64,000 nt of DNA from Pandoraea oxalativorans (GTDB taxonomy: Bacteria; Pseudomonadota; Gammaproteobacteria; Burkholderiales; Burkholderiaceae). Under the pieces are notes generated by a model, which was given only the letters and a program-made list of their open reading frames with translations, ran no database searches and was not told where the DNA came from. The stretch spans positions 1-64,000 of the forward strand of contig NZ_CP011520.2 in assembly GCF_000972785.3 (NCBI RefSeq), written 5' to 3'. Made by a program: the position numbers and the translations under genes. Every line of letters begins with the position of its first letter. The first letter of the stretch is position 1. Positions 1 to 7,764 of the stretch are shown piece by piece.

Positions 1-1141
1 CCGGGGCACGCTGCGGGCGTGATGAACGTCATCTTCGCATGGCGACGTTCCCGGACCATGTCACCGGGTGATTTCTCGTGCGTTTAGTGGGTGCGGGCGG
101 GGGCGAACGAAAACCCGGACTACCTCTGGAGGTAGTTCATGGGTATTGTCAGATTGTGTGGTTGGGGGAGGATAGATTGCGACATGAAAAAATCCTCAGT
201 TCGCCCCCAGCACTCGATCGACGCGCCGATCTCGTTCAAAGGCTACCGATTTCCGCCCGACATTATTAGCTATGCGGTGTGGTTATATTACTGTTTCCCG
301 CTGAGTCTGCGCATGGTCGAGGAAATGTTGGCCGCCCGGGGGGATTGATGACCCACGAGACGGTACGATGCTGGGCGATGAAGTTCGGCCTGGCCATCGC
401 CGGGCGCATCCGAGCGATGCGATCCTCATCCCCGGGACGGGGCGAAAAGTGGCACCTTGACGAGGTGGTCGTGATGATCCACGGCAAAAAGCACTAGCTG
501 TGGCGGGCGGTCGACGAGCACGGCGCCCTGCTTGAGGTGCTGGTGCAAAGCCGTCGCGACACGGCCGCCGCCAACCGGCTCATGCGCAAGTTGCTCAAGC
601 GTTTCGGTCGCCCGCGCGTGATCGTCACGGACAAACTACGCAGCTACGCGGCGGCCAACCGCAAGCTCGGGCTAAGCGTTCAGCACCGCCAGTATAAAGG
701 TTTGAACAACCGGGCGGAGAATTCGCATCAGCCTACGCGGGTGCGGGAGAAGGTGATGCGCCGCTTTAAGTTGGCACGCCAATTGCAGCGCTTCGCCTCC
801 GTCCATGGTCAGGTGGGCTGCTGCCGAATCGGTGGACACTGACCTAAGCTTCTTGCGCTTTTTCGAACGCTATCGGGCTGACGTAGCCGAGCGTCGAATG
901 TCGGCGCGTCGGGTTGTAGAACCGCTCGATATAGTCGAACACATCGGCACGCGCCTGCTCTCGGGACAGATACACTTTACGAGCCGTGCGCTCAGTCTTC
1001 AATGAACTGAAGAAGCTCTCCATCGCGGAGTTGTCCCATACCTCGCCGGCACGGCTCATGCTGCACGTGATGCCTTGCTCCCTGAGCAGCGCCTGGAAGT
1101 GTTCGCTCGTATATTGGCTGCCCCTGACGCCCTTCTAAAGG

Positions 1142-2227
1142 TCAAGAGGTAAATTGGGTCTGCGCGATCTGGCGGTAACGTTGCCGGATGGCGTAGAAGA
1201 CCTCTCGTGCGATATAGCGCTTGAGGCATCGAATCGCTTCAAGCTTTGAGTGGCCCTCGCTGACGCGTTTGGCGACATAGGCTTTTGTGCGATCGTCGGT
1301 TCGCAATCGACCGATGGCGATAATGTGCAGGGCGCTGTTGGCCGCGCGATCTCCACCGCGATTCAGTCGATGTCGTGTCACCTTGCCAGAAGACGCCGGG
1401 ACGGGACTCACTCCACAGAGGGCGGCGAAGCTGGCCTCTGACTGAAGCCGGTCGCTGTTGTCGCCAGCGGTCAGTAGCAGTTGCGAAGCGGACTCATAGC
1501 CAATTGAATACCGGGAGACCAGATCGGGGGCGAGTTCATCGACCAGAGCCGCGATCATGACATCGAGGTCGGCGATCTCGTCGTGCAACTCGAGATACCG
1601 ACGCCCCAGTGATTTTAATGCAATCCGGTTGGCAGAGATCAGGCTCCGATAGTCAGACAGATCGGGACGCCACGCGGCCAATGTTCGAATAAGCTGCATC
1701 CGTGTCATCTTGCGCAGCGATTCGCGTAACTCGTCAGGCGCGCTGATGATGGTACTGTGAATTAGTTGCAATGCAACGCGCCTCGCGGAGATGGCGGTCT
1801 TCCGGCAGACTTTCAGAACGCGCAGCGATTCAATCATGCCGTCGCGTGTCTTGGGCGTGACTGTACGCACACCAGCAAAGGCAGCATGCGCCGCGTTGCA
1901 AGCGTCCAGCGTGTCGTCCTTGCCGCGTTTGCGCCGGTCGCTCCTGTCGGGTGCCGTGACCTCAAGCACCGTTACGTGGGCCAGTTGAAGGTAGCGAAGC
2001 AAGCCCGCTCCGTAGGAGCCGGTGCATTCGACGCCAACCCGGGCAAGCTCTCCGAATGAGCGCATCCAGAGCAGCATCTGTTTGTAGCCATGCCGCGTGG
2101 TAGGGAAGCATTCACTGCCGAGCAGACGATCGTGTTCGTCAACGACAGCTGCAACATGCACGTCCTTATGGGTATCCACGCCGCCCACAACGTTGCGATA
2201 TCCAGAAATAGCCGGTTCTTCTTTCAT
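1142..2227 (-). CDS. IS110-family DEDD transposase
   Basis: The N-terminal RuvC-like domain shows GGVDTHKDVHVAAVVD with the first acidic residue, GVECTGSYG with the Glu, and KDDTLDACNAA with the DxxD pair, the DEDD pattern of IS110 enzymes. The C-terminal Transposase_20 domain has FAALCGVSPVPASSG and HRLNRGGDRAAN with the conserved Ser. I place the start at the ATG at 2227 (MKEEPAISGY), because a GGAGCAAGG-like ribosome site precedes it; a longer frame reaches back to 2329 without support. The product is about 361 residues, the usual family size, and appears intact. Confidence 0.87.
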   Translation of the reverse strand: MKEEPAISGYRNVVGGVDTHKDVHVAAVVDEHDRLLGSECFPTTRHGYKQMLLWMRSFGELARVGVECTGSYGAGLLRYLQLAHVTVLEVTAPDRSDRRKRGKDDTLDACNAAHAAFAGVRTVTPKTRDGMIESLRVLKVCRKTAISARRVALQLIHSTIISAPDELRESLRKMTRMQLIRTLAAWRPDLSDYRSLISANRIALKSLGRRYLELHDEIADLDVMIAALVDELAPDLVSRYSIGYESASQLLLTAGDNSDRLQSEASFAALCGVSPVPASSGKVTRHRLNRGGDRAANSALHIIAIGRLRTDDRTKAYVAKRVSEGHSKLEAIRCLKRYIAREVFYAIRQRYRQIAQTQFTS

Positions 2228-2516
2228 GAGCCTTGCTCCGGTTGCCGATGAGATTGAGGCGATTTCACCGGCATCGAGTACCTGGACAAGACAGTAAAGC
2301 GACAGAGCGTCAGGCCCTTCTTGAGTCACACGTATCGACGAGGCGAAACCTCGCCGCTCGGCGGTTCCGGACGATCGACAGGTCAGGGGAAAGACACTAC
2401 GTCGATCGGAATGTGGGTCAGGTCGCCCGGAACGCTTTACGGCACCAAAAGTCGCCGGACAGCCCTCATTGAAAGCCGCGAGAAGCCCGGAAACATCTGA
2501 TACCCGTATTCTTACT
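2228..2516 (-). ncRNA. Putative bridge-RNA region of the IS110 element
   Basis: This 289-bp non-coding stretch lies between the outer end of the IS110 element and the transposase start. IS110-group elements encode the bridge RNA that pairs with donor and target DNA in exactly this upstream position. I did not fold the RNA or identify its two loops, so only the location is supported. Confidence 0.4.
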
Positions 2517-3088
2517 ATCCGAATGGTGCAGTAAGGCCACGGGCTTGCCGCGTCGCCAAACCGCCATCATGAGCGCATCGGCGACGAGTTGCGAGCTCAT
2601 GCTTTGCTGCATGGACCAGCCGACGATACGTCGCGAGTACAAGTCCAGCACGGCCGCAGCGTACAGCCAGCCTTCTGCCGTCCAAATGTACGTGAAGTCG
2701 GCTACCCATTTCTGGTTCGGCGCATCCGCCTGGAATTGTCGGTCAAGCACGTTCGCGGCGACCGCGCCACGTTGAGCGCGGTCCTTTGGCAAGCCACGGC
2801 GCCTTGGTCTCGCACGCAGAGCCTGCTCGCGCATCAGCCGCTCGACGCGATGTAGGCCGCAGCGTAAGCCGAGTGCGAGCACATCGTGCCATACCCGTCT
2901 GGCGCCATAGGTGCGGTCACTGCTAAGGAAGCTCTGGCGCACCTGGACACTCAGGACTTCGTCGGTCCGATGCCGCTCGCATGGCGGGCGAACCAACCAC
3001 GCATAGAAGCCGCTTCGCGAGACACCGAGCGCCTCGCACATCATCCCCACCGGCCAGATTCCTCGGTGCTTCGCCATAAAGCCGAACT

Positions 3089-3382
3089 TCACGTCGACTC
3101 CCGCGCGAAGTAGGCCGCCGCTTTTTTCAGCAGGTCGCGCTCCATCTTGAGCTTCGCGTTCTCCTTGCGCAGTCGCTCAATCTCGGCCCGCTCCGACGTC
3201 ATCACGCCCTGCCCAGGGAAAGCGCGCTGAGGGTCGACCGCAGCATCTCGCATCCACTTACGCAGGACGTTCTCATGCACGTCGAGCTCGCGCGCCGCCT
3301 GCGCGACCGCTACGCCGCGCTCCTTGACCAACTTGACCGCCTCGAGCTTGAACTCGCGACTGAACACTCTTCTCGTTCCCAA
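3089..3382 (-). CDS. IS3-family OrfA (HTH protein)
   Basis: This 97-residue protein starts MGTRRVFSREFKLEAVKLV. It has the HTH_Tnp_1 pattern of IS3 OrfA, with a helix-turn-helix (VAVAQAARELDVHENVLRKW) followed by a leucine-zipper-like C-terminus (ERLRKENAKLKMERDLLKKA). The stop overlaps the GTG start of orfB at 3092. OrfA binds the IS ends and is normally also made as an OrfAB fusion. It is intact although its orfB is split. Confidence 0.88.
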   Translation of the reverse strand: MGTRRVFSREFKLEAVKLVKERGVAVAQAARELDVHENVLRKWMRDAAVDPQRAFPGQGVMTSERAEIERLRKENAKLKMERDLLKKAAAYFAREST

Positions 3383-3510
3383 CTGCCATCTCCGGTTTCA
3401 CCTTCACACTTTAACAAGGTGTCCACCGGAACGGCAGCAGCCCAAGGTGTCGAACCTGTTCATGGGGTGCCTGACTGGCGTCAATTAGATCTGCCGGTAA
3501 CGACAATTAG

Positions 3511-3606
3511 AATTGCCGCCATGGTCGTCATCGGATCCTTAAAAATGCGCTCCCATTCCGAGAACACCAGGTTGGTGGTGATCACCACGCTGCGGCGCTC
3601 GTAGCG
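3511..3606 (-). pseudogene. istB (IS21 helper ATPase) fragment
   Basis: On the minus strand the frame reads RRSVVITTNLVFSEW and then IFKDPMTT, the sensor-I and downstream region of IstB ATPases. Only about 30 residues remain. The fragment abuts a truncated resolvase on one side and the IS6-B right end on the other. It differs from the intact istB at 56252-57037, so it comes from another IS21 relative. Confidence 0.75.
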
Positions 3607-3844
3607 CGCCGATCGCTTCAATCAGGTGAGGCAGGGAGCGCCCGAGCCGATCCAACCGCCGCACGGTCAGCACGTCGCCCTCGCGCAAGTGGGCGAGTGC
3701 AGCAGCCAAGCCGAGACGCTCAGCCTTAGCCCCGGAAGCCATGTCCTCGAAAACGCGCTCGCAGCCCGCCTTGCGTAACGCATCCGCCTGCAAGGCCGTG
3801 TCCTGCTCTGCCGTCGATACCCGAGCATAGCCGATCAATGCCAT
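3605..3844 (-). pseudogene. Serine recombinase (resolvase), C-terminally truncated
   Basis: About 80 residues of a small serine recombinase catalytic domain remain. Visible landmarks are IGYARVST with the nucleophilic Ser, DMASGAKAERLGL, and LTVRRLDRLGRSLPHL with the conserved R-x-D-R-L-x-R. The frame then runs into the istB remnant near 3605, so the E-helix and the DNA-binding HTH are missing. It is not functional as a recombinase. Confidence 0.8.
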
Positions 3845-3973
3845 TTACCGCCCTGTCCGTCATTGCGTCCGTCTATCTCAGTGTCCGGAAACCCGCCGGA
3901 CGAGCCTTTGCCGGACATTGTCCGGGTTGACCGACTAACGATCATTTGACGGACATTGGAGGAAGCGCTAGAT

Positions 3974-3998
3974 TATCACTTGGTATCACCAAGTGATA
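3974..3998. promoter_or_regulatory. Operator palindrome of the first toxin-antitoxin operon
   Basis: A perfect 11-bp inverted repeat, TATCACTTGGT / ACCAAGTGATA, is separated by 3 bp. It ends just before the AGGAGA ribosome site of the antitoxin gene at 4010. Antitoxins of this type normally repress their own operon through such a site. Confidence 0.8.
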
Positions 3999-4009
3999 GG
4001 AGAGCCGAA

Positions 4010-4282
4010 ATGGCAACATCGCTCAAAATCGACGATTCGCTGAAAGGTCGCGTCCACCAGCTCGCTACCCAGCGCCGTCGCTCACCCCACTGGATCATGC
4101 TGGAGGCCATCCAGCAGTACGTCGAGCGTGAGGAAGCCCGCGAGAGCTTCAAGCAGGAAGCCTTGGCATCGTGGGCGGCTTATCAGGAAACCGGTCGGCA
4201 CCTGACAGGCCAAGAGGTTCGCACCTGGTTAAACACCTGGGGCACGGAACATGAAACGACGGTGCCTGAGTGCCGCAAGTAA
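4010..4282 (+). CDS. Ribbon-helix-helix (CopG/StbD-like) antitoxin
   Basis: The 90-residue product begins MATSLKIDDSLKGRVHQLA. The beta-strand-like TSLKIDD followed by two helices (LKGRVHQLATQR, SPHWIMLEAIQQYVEREE) is the RHH fold of CopG/Arc DNA-binding antitoxins; the C-terminus would bind the toxin. The ATG at 4010 is chosen over an upstream in-frame start because AGGAGA lies 6-7 bases before it and the operator palindrome lies just upstream. The end overlaps the toxin start by 13 bases, indicating translational coupling. Confidence 0.82.
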   Translation: MATSLKIDDSLKGRVHQLATQRRRSPHWIMLEAIQQYVEREEARESFKQEALASWAAYQETGRHLTGQEVRTWLNTWGTEHETTVPECRK

Positions 4283-4563
4283 TCGTCACCGAGGGTGCGG
4301 CGCAGGGCTTGGAGCGATGTCGCCGCTTCCTTGCCGTTAAGGCCCCAGATGCTGCCAAGCGCGCAGGTCAGGCCATCGAGCGGCAATTCCTGCTGCTGGA
4401 AACAGCTCCTGACATTGGTCGTCCATTCCCCGAAATGCCGGAGCTGCGCGAACTTGTGATTGCCTTCGGCGATTCCGGCTATGTCGCCGCGTACCGCCAC
4501 GAAGCGGCTGCCGATGCGGTCTACATCCTAGCATTCCGACACCAGAAAGATGCGGGTTACTGA
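4270..4563 (+). CDS. RelE/ParE-superfamily toxin
   Basis: The 97-residue protein starts at GTG (4270), inside the antitoxin gene. It has the small RelE/ParE layout: an N-terminal strand (QVIVTEGAAQGL), a two-helix hairpin (FLAVKAPDAAKRAGQAIERQ), DIGRPFPEMPELRELVI, then strands ending in AVYILAFRHQKDAGY, typical of the family C-terminus. RelE/ParE members inhibit translation or gyrase; which applies here cannot be told. Paired with the RHH antitoxin it forms a plausible plasmid-maintenance module. Confidence 0.82.
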   Translation: MPQVIVTEGAAQGLERCRRFLAVKAPDAAKRAGQAIERQFLLLETAPDIGRPFPEMPELRELVIAFGDSGYVAAYRHEAAADAVYILAFRHQKDAGY

Positions 4564-4758
4564 TCGGCAGCCCACGATGCTCGTGCGTTTCTCAGGCCTG
4601 TGTTAAAAACGCTGTTTAAATAAGCAGTGTGACACCCCCTCCTTGGCTGCGACTGCTCTGCGACCGCGCAAGGCTATGTCGGGCCTCGATGGCGCTATGC
4701 CCGTGCTGCTCATGCCACGCTGGCTTCATCGAGCGCCCCCGCCGACGCCGTGGCCGCG

Positions 4759-6102
4759 GGGCCTGTCATTAATTTCGTGTTTGAGGCATAACATGTCGCC
4801 AAGGAGTGACTATGCCTCGCAAACCGAAGACCCCGCCGGTAGAGCTACCGGCAATTCCCGCTGAATTGCTTGAACAATTCGGTAACGGCCCGATGACGGC
4901 CGAAGCCATCCACGCCGCGACGCTTGCGCTCAAGAAGGCGCTCATAGAACGCGCGCTGGGGGGCGAGCTCAATCACCATCTCGGCTACGCGCCTGGCGCG
5001 GCCAAACCGGCCAGCGTGACCAATCAGCGCAATGGCAAAGGCGCCAAGACGGTTCTGACTGAAGGCGGCCCGATTCGCATCGGGGTGCCCCGCGACCGTG
5101 ATGGCAGCTTCGAACCACTGTTGATCCCCAAACACGAACGACGCTTTACAGGCTTCGACGACAAGATAGTCGCCATGTACGCCCGGGGTATGACCGTGCG
5201 CGAGATTCAGGGCTTTGTTCTGGAGCAGTACGGCACCGAGGTCTCGCCCGAGTTCATCAGCTCAGTCACTGACGAAGTGATGGCTGAAGTCACGGCGTGG
5301 CAGGCTCGGCCACTTGAGCCGATGTATCCGGTCGTGTTCTTCGACGCGCTGCGCGTGAAGATCCGCGAGGATGCCGTCGTGCGTAACAAGGCCATTTATC
5401 TCGCGCTGGGCATTCTGCCCGACGGCACGCGCGACATCCTGGGCCTGTGGATCGAGAACACCGAGGGGGCCAAGTTCTGGATGAAAGTGTTCAACGATCT
5501 GAAAACGCGCGGCGTGGGCGACATCCTGATTGCTGTGACTGACGGCCTCAAAGGCATGCCCGAGGCGTTAGCCGCGGTGTTTCCAGCGACGACGTTGCAA
5601 ACGTGCATCGTCCACCTGATCCGCAACAGTTTGGATTACGCGAGCTGGAAGGATCGTAAGGGGCTGGCCGCCGCAATCAAGCCGATCTATACGGCACCAA
5701 GCGCCGAGGCGGCTCTGGCCGAATTGGACGCATTTTCCCAAGGGCCGTGGGGCCAGAAATTCCCGCCGGTCAGTGCCGCGTGGCGCAATGCCTGGGATCG
5801 TGTCATTCCGTTCTTCGCGTTCCCGCCCGCTGTGCGCCGGGTGATCTACACAACGAACGCTATTGAGAACATCAACTCGCAGCTTCGCAAGATCATCAAG
5901 ACCCGAGGCCATTTCCCAACCGATGATGCGGCAACAAAGCTGATCTGGCTGGCGCTGCGTAACATCACCGCAGATTGGGGCCGCGCCGCTCAAGATTGGA
6001 AGACAGCTATGAACCAATTCGCTATCCTTTACGAGGATCGTTTCGTCCGGCCATCCGTGTAAACCTCAACCCCGCCTTGAACACGGAATTTCTGACACCC
6101 CC
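4759..6102 (+). mobile_element. IS256-family element 1 with 8-bp target duplication
   Basis: The left end (GGCCTGTCATTAATTTCGTG, 4760 onward) and the complement of the right end (GTGTCAGAAATTCCGTG) are imperfect inverted repeats that continue into GTTTGAGGC / GTTCAAGGC. The 8-bp direct repeat TGGCCGCG at 4751-4758 and 6103-6110 is the target duplication. The element encodes one intact transposase. Confidence 0.88.
4812..6062 (+). CDS. IS256-family transposase
   Basis: This 416-residue mutator-type DDE transposase has the family landmarks NQRNGKGAKTVLTEGG, ARGMTVREIQG, the catalytic segment PVVFFDALRVKIRED, DGTRDILGLWIENTEGAKFW, AVTDGLKGMPEAL, and the C-terminal signature IYTTNAIENINSQLRKI. 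The ATG at 4812 follows AAGGAG by 5 bases; an in-frame GTG two codons upstream is less likely. Length and motifs are complete, so it is probably active. Confidence 0.92.
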   Translation: MPRKPKTPPVELPAIPAELLEQFGNGPMTAEAIHAATLALKKALIERALGGELNHHLGYAPGAAKPASVTNQRNGKGAKTVLTEGGPIRIGVPRDRDGSFEPLLIPKHERRFTGFDDKIVAMYARGMTVREIQGFVLEQYGTEVSPEFISSVTDEVMAEVTAWQARPLEPMYPVVFFDALRVKIREDAVVRNKAIYLALGILPDGTRDILGLWIENTEGAKFWMKVFNDLKTRGVGDILIAVTDGLKGMPEALAAVFPATTLQTCIVHLIRNSLDYASWKDRKGLAAAIKPIYTAPSAEAALAELDAFSQGPWGQKFPPVSAAWRNAWDRVIPFFAFPPAVRRVIYTTNAIENINSQLRKIIKTRGHFPTDDAATKLIWLALRNITADWGRAAQDWKTAMNQFAILYEDRFVRPSV

Positions 6103-6202
6103 TGGCCGCGATGCCCTCTGGCGCGGCGTAAGGCCGAGAGCCGAGGAACTGGTTCTTAATCGAGTAGAACTCCACCATCAGGTCGGCGCCCCAGTCTCGC
6201 TC

Positions 6203-7378
6203 CTAGTCGAGACTGGACAGGTTACGCATCAAATATTCATTGAACATCGGCACTGTAAATGCGATGTCGCCATGTGATGGACTGTAGATCATGCCTTTGC
6301 TGATGATCTGTGCACGGCGTGGTCCAAGGCTCTGCGGGGTTTCACCAAGCGCGTCTGCCACATCGGAGGAACGGTAAGGGCCCTCACCCAATTGCGCCAT
6401 AGCGATCACATACTCGCGCTCTTTCGGGGTTAGCCGATCAAACCGGACCTTAAAAAAACCTTCGTCCAGGCGCTTGAGCGTCGTCGTCTCGGCCTGCCTC
6501 GCGTCGTCGATGGTAATGCGCTCGCCCCCCGCAAGATTCCAAGACTGGTGGCCCCACTCCTGCAGAAAATACGGGTAGCCTTTAGTTTTGAGGAAGATTT
6601 CACTCAGCGCATCCTCGTCAATGTCGGCCCCCTCGTCGTTCACGGGCTGCCGGATCGCATCCTTCGCATCGCGCTCGGGTAAAGCGCCCACTTCCGGGTA
6701 CAGAAACAGCCGTTCCGCGTACGATTTGGCTTCCCCCGATAACGCCGCGACTTGAGGCAAGCCGGCGCCGAAGAACAACACGGGCAGCCCCGCTTGGTTG
6801 GTTTTGTGCAATGAAACAATGAGGGCCGCAAGATCCCGCTCGTTAAGGTATTGGACTTCGTCAATGAGCAGGGTCCACGCTTTACCCACCGCTTTCGCCG
6901 CCGCGCCGATCCGCACGAACAGCTCGGGGAGGTCATTTTCGAGTGCTCCGCTGTCGGCTACCCCCGCCTCAGGTTCGACCGCTATGGAAAGATCTCCGTA
7001 TTGGAGCTTGAAGGCGGAGGCAAAGGATCGCAGCGCCCGCAGCGCCTCGTGCGCTTTCGCCTTCCCGTTGGCGACGACCGACAACTTGCGCAATACCTGA
7101 TGCATGCGGGGTAACAATTGTTCACCCAGCGATTTATTCTCCGGTGCCTCAATCATAGACGTGATATGGCCCCGCTCTGTCGCAAGTTTCTCGACCGCAT
7201 TGAGCAGCACGGTTTTGCCCACACCCCGCAAGCCCAAAAACATTTGCGAACGGCCTGGCTTATCCAGCAGCACGCGTTCGATGGCGATGCGCGCGTCCTC
7301 GATGATGGTTTTCCGGCCAGCGAGTTCGGGGGGCTGACTGCCGGCCCCCGGCGAGAAAGGGTTTCGAACAGGATCCAT
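6203..7378 (-). CDS. AAA/ORC-like ATPase with C-terminal winged helix
   Basis: The 391-residue protein has a Walker A motif (GLRGVGKTVLL, about residues 49-59), a Walker B motif (WTLLIDEVQYL, about 168-178), sensor-like LPVLFFGAGLPQV, and a C-terminal winged-helix-like part (LTPKEREYVIAMAQLG, YRSSDVADALGETPQSLGPRR). This is the ORC1/STAND-type ATPase arrangement found in many plasmid and phage proteins annotated only as ATP-binding protein. It is divergent from parA, and its upstream region holds a strong AT-rich dyad. A role in replicon control or DNA targeting is possible but unproven. Confidence 0.75.
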   Translation of the reverse strand: MDPVRNPFSPGAGSQPPELAGRKTIIEDARIAIERVLLDKPGRSQMFLGLRGVGKTVLLNAVEKLATERGHITSMIEAPENKSLGEQLLPRMHQVLRKLSVVANGKAKAHEALRALRSFASAFKLQYGDLSIAVEPEAGVADSGALENDLPELFVRIGAAAKAVGKAWTLLIDEVQYLNERDLAALIVSLHKTNQAGLPVLFFGAGLPQVAALSGEAKSYAERLFLYPEVGALPERDAKDAIRQPVNDEGADIDEDALSEIFLKTKGYPYFLQEWGHQSWNLAGGERITIDDARQAETTTLKRLDEGFFKVRFDRLTPKEREYVIAMAQLGEGPYRSSDVADALGETPQSLGPRRAQIISKGMIYSPSHGDIAFTVPMFNEYLMRNLSSLD

Positions 7379-7398
7379 GAACGACGTTTTCTATAAAG

Positions 7399-7440
7399 AT
7401 ATAGCAAAGTATAACTTCACTTTGATATACATCGCTATAT
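7399..7440. promoter_or_regulatory. AT-rich 17-bp inverted repeat upstream of the AAA ATPase
   Basis: ATATAGCAAAGTATAAC (7399-7415) and the complement of 7424-7440 (ATATAGCGATGTATATC) match at 14 of 17 positions, with an 8-bp spacer. The dyad begins 21 bp upstream of the ATPase start. It is much more AT-rich than its surroundings, fitting a promoter/operator or an initiator-binding site. Confidence 0.6.
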
Positions 7441-7764
7441 TTTCCTAGTTTTACGTAGAGTTCGCTCAACACCTTTGGCCGGATCCGCGCTGGCAGGACC
7501 CGCTCGCGCGACCGCCGCCGCCCTCTTCGTTTCACTCACCCGCCCTTCCACTGGCCCAAGGGTCGTGACCGCTTGTCCCCTCGTGTTGCGTAAACCACGA
7601 CCCAATCATCACTTTTCCAAGGATTTTTCTAAAACGTGATGAACTGCGCTAAGTAAACCTTTAGTTTTCCTTGTTTACCCGGTATGATGCCGGAAAATCG
7701 TCGCGTCATCAGTCATACGTTGAAATACGCGAAATGTGATGAAACTTTGAAACGGTGAAACTGC
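7441..7764 (+). promoter_or_regulatory. parA upstream region
   Basis: No gene is seen in these 324 bases, which separate the divergent AAA ATPase and parA. The region becomes AT-rich from about 7620. GTGATGAA occurs at about 7637 and 7736. The 10-mer AAACTTTGAA (7742-7751) sits 13 bases before the parA start and reappears in inverted form at 10061-10070 downstream of parB. A parA promoter and an autoregulatory or centromere-like site are expected here; I could not define a parS sequence. Confidence 0.45.

Larger units (their letters stand above)
1134..2516 (-). mobile_element. IS110-family element inserted in the IS3 orfB
   Basis: The interval between the two halves of the IS3 orfB contains a complete IS110-type transposase and a roughly 290-bp non-coding region upstream of it. 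IS110 elements lack long terminal inverted repeats, so the ends (about 1134 and 2516) are inferred from where IS3 homology stops and are accurate only to a few bases. Confidence 0.8.
844..3092 (-). pseudogene. IS3-family OrfB (DDE transposase) interrupted by IS110
   Basis: The N-terminal two thirds (3092 to about 2517) contain an HTH-like IS3 OrfB start, YGARRVWHD, and the rve catalytic core with WVADFTYI and LLHHSD. The remaining third resumes at about 1130 (GSQYTSEHF, WDNSAMESFF, PTRRHSTLGY) and stops at 844. A roughly 1.38-kb IS110 element lies between the two parts, directly after the second catalytic Asp region. The GTG start overlaps the orfA stop (GTGA), as in IS3 elements that use translational coupling or frameshifting. 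Confidence 0.88.
814..3444 (-). mobile_element. IS3-family element with 3-bp target duplication, interrupted by IS110
   Basis: The terminal inverted repeats are TGGGCTGCTGCCG at 814 and its complement ending at 3444, followed inward by CGGTGGACAC on both sides. The direct repeat AGG at 811-813 and 3445-3447 is the target duplication, as expected for IS3 elements. The element sits in the IS6-B transposase gene and contains an IS110 element within its own orfB. Confidence 0.92.
184..3488 (+). pseudogene. IS6-family transposase, broken by frameshift, stop codon and IS insertion
   Basis: The N-terminal part (184-348) begins MKKSSVRP and includes the FKGYRFPPDII segment of IS6 transposases. The reading frame then shifts (continuing from about 340) and meets an in-frame TAG at 495-497. 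The DDE region continues (IVTDKLRSY, NRAENSHQPTR) up to base 813. Beyond the inserted IS3 element the same frame resumes at 3448 and ends TGVN-stop at 3488. Removing 814-3447 restores the C-terminus exactly (HGQVSNLFMGC). The frameshift and the stop codon mean that the gene was dead independently of the insertion. Confidence 0.85.
139..3510 (+). mobile_element. IS6-family element (here IS6-B), interrupted
   Basis: The left end carries a GGTATTGTCAG-type terminus near 139, and the body encodes an IS6/IS26-like DDE transposase. The element is split by an IS3-family element at 814-3444. The right end lies after the transposase stop (3488), near 3510, where an istB fragment begins; a convincing matching right terminal repeat was not found, so that boundary is approximate. 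A degenerate relative of the left end and transposase start is at 63527-63760. Confidence 0.7.

Noticed and set aside
4629..6102. Direct repeat TGACACCCCCT on both sides of IS256 element 1
   Set aside because: One copy (4629) lies 130 bp outside the element and the other is part of its right terminus. The real duplication is TGGCCGCG at 4751-4758 and 6103-6110.
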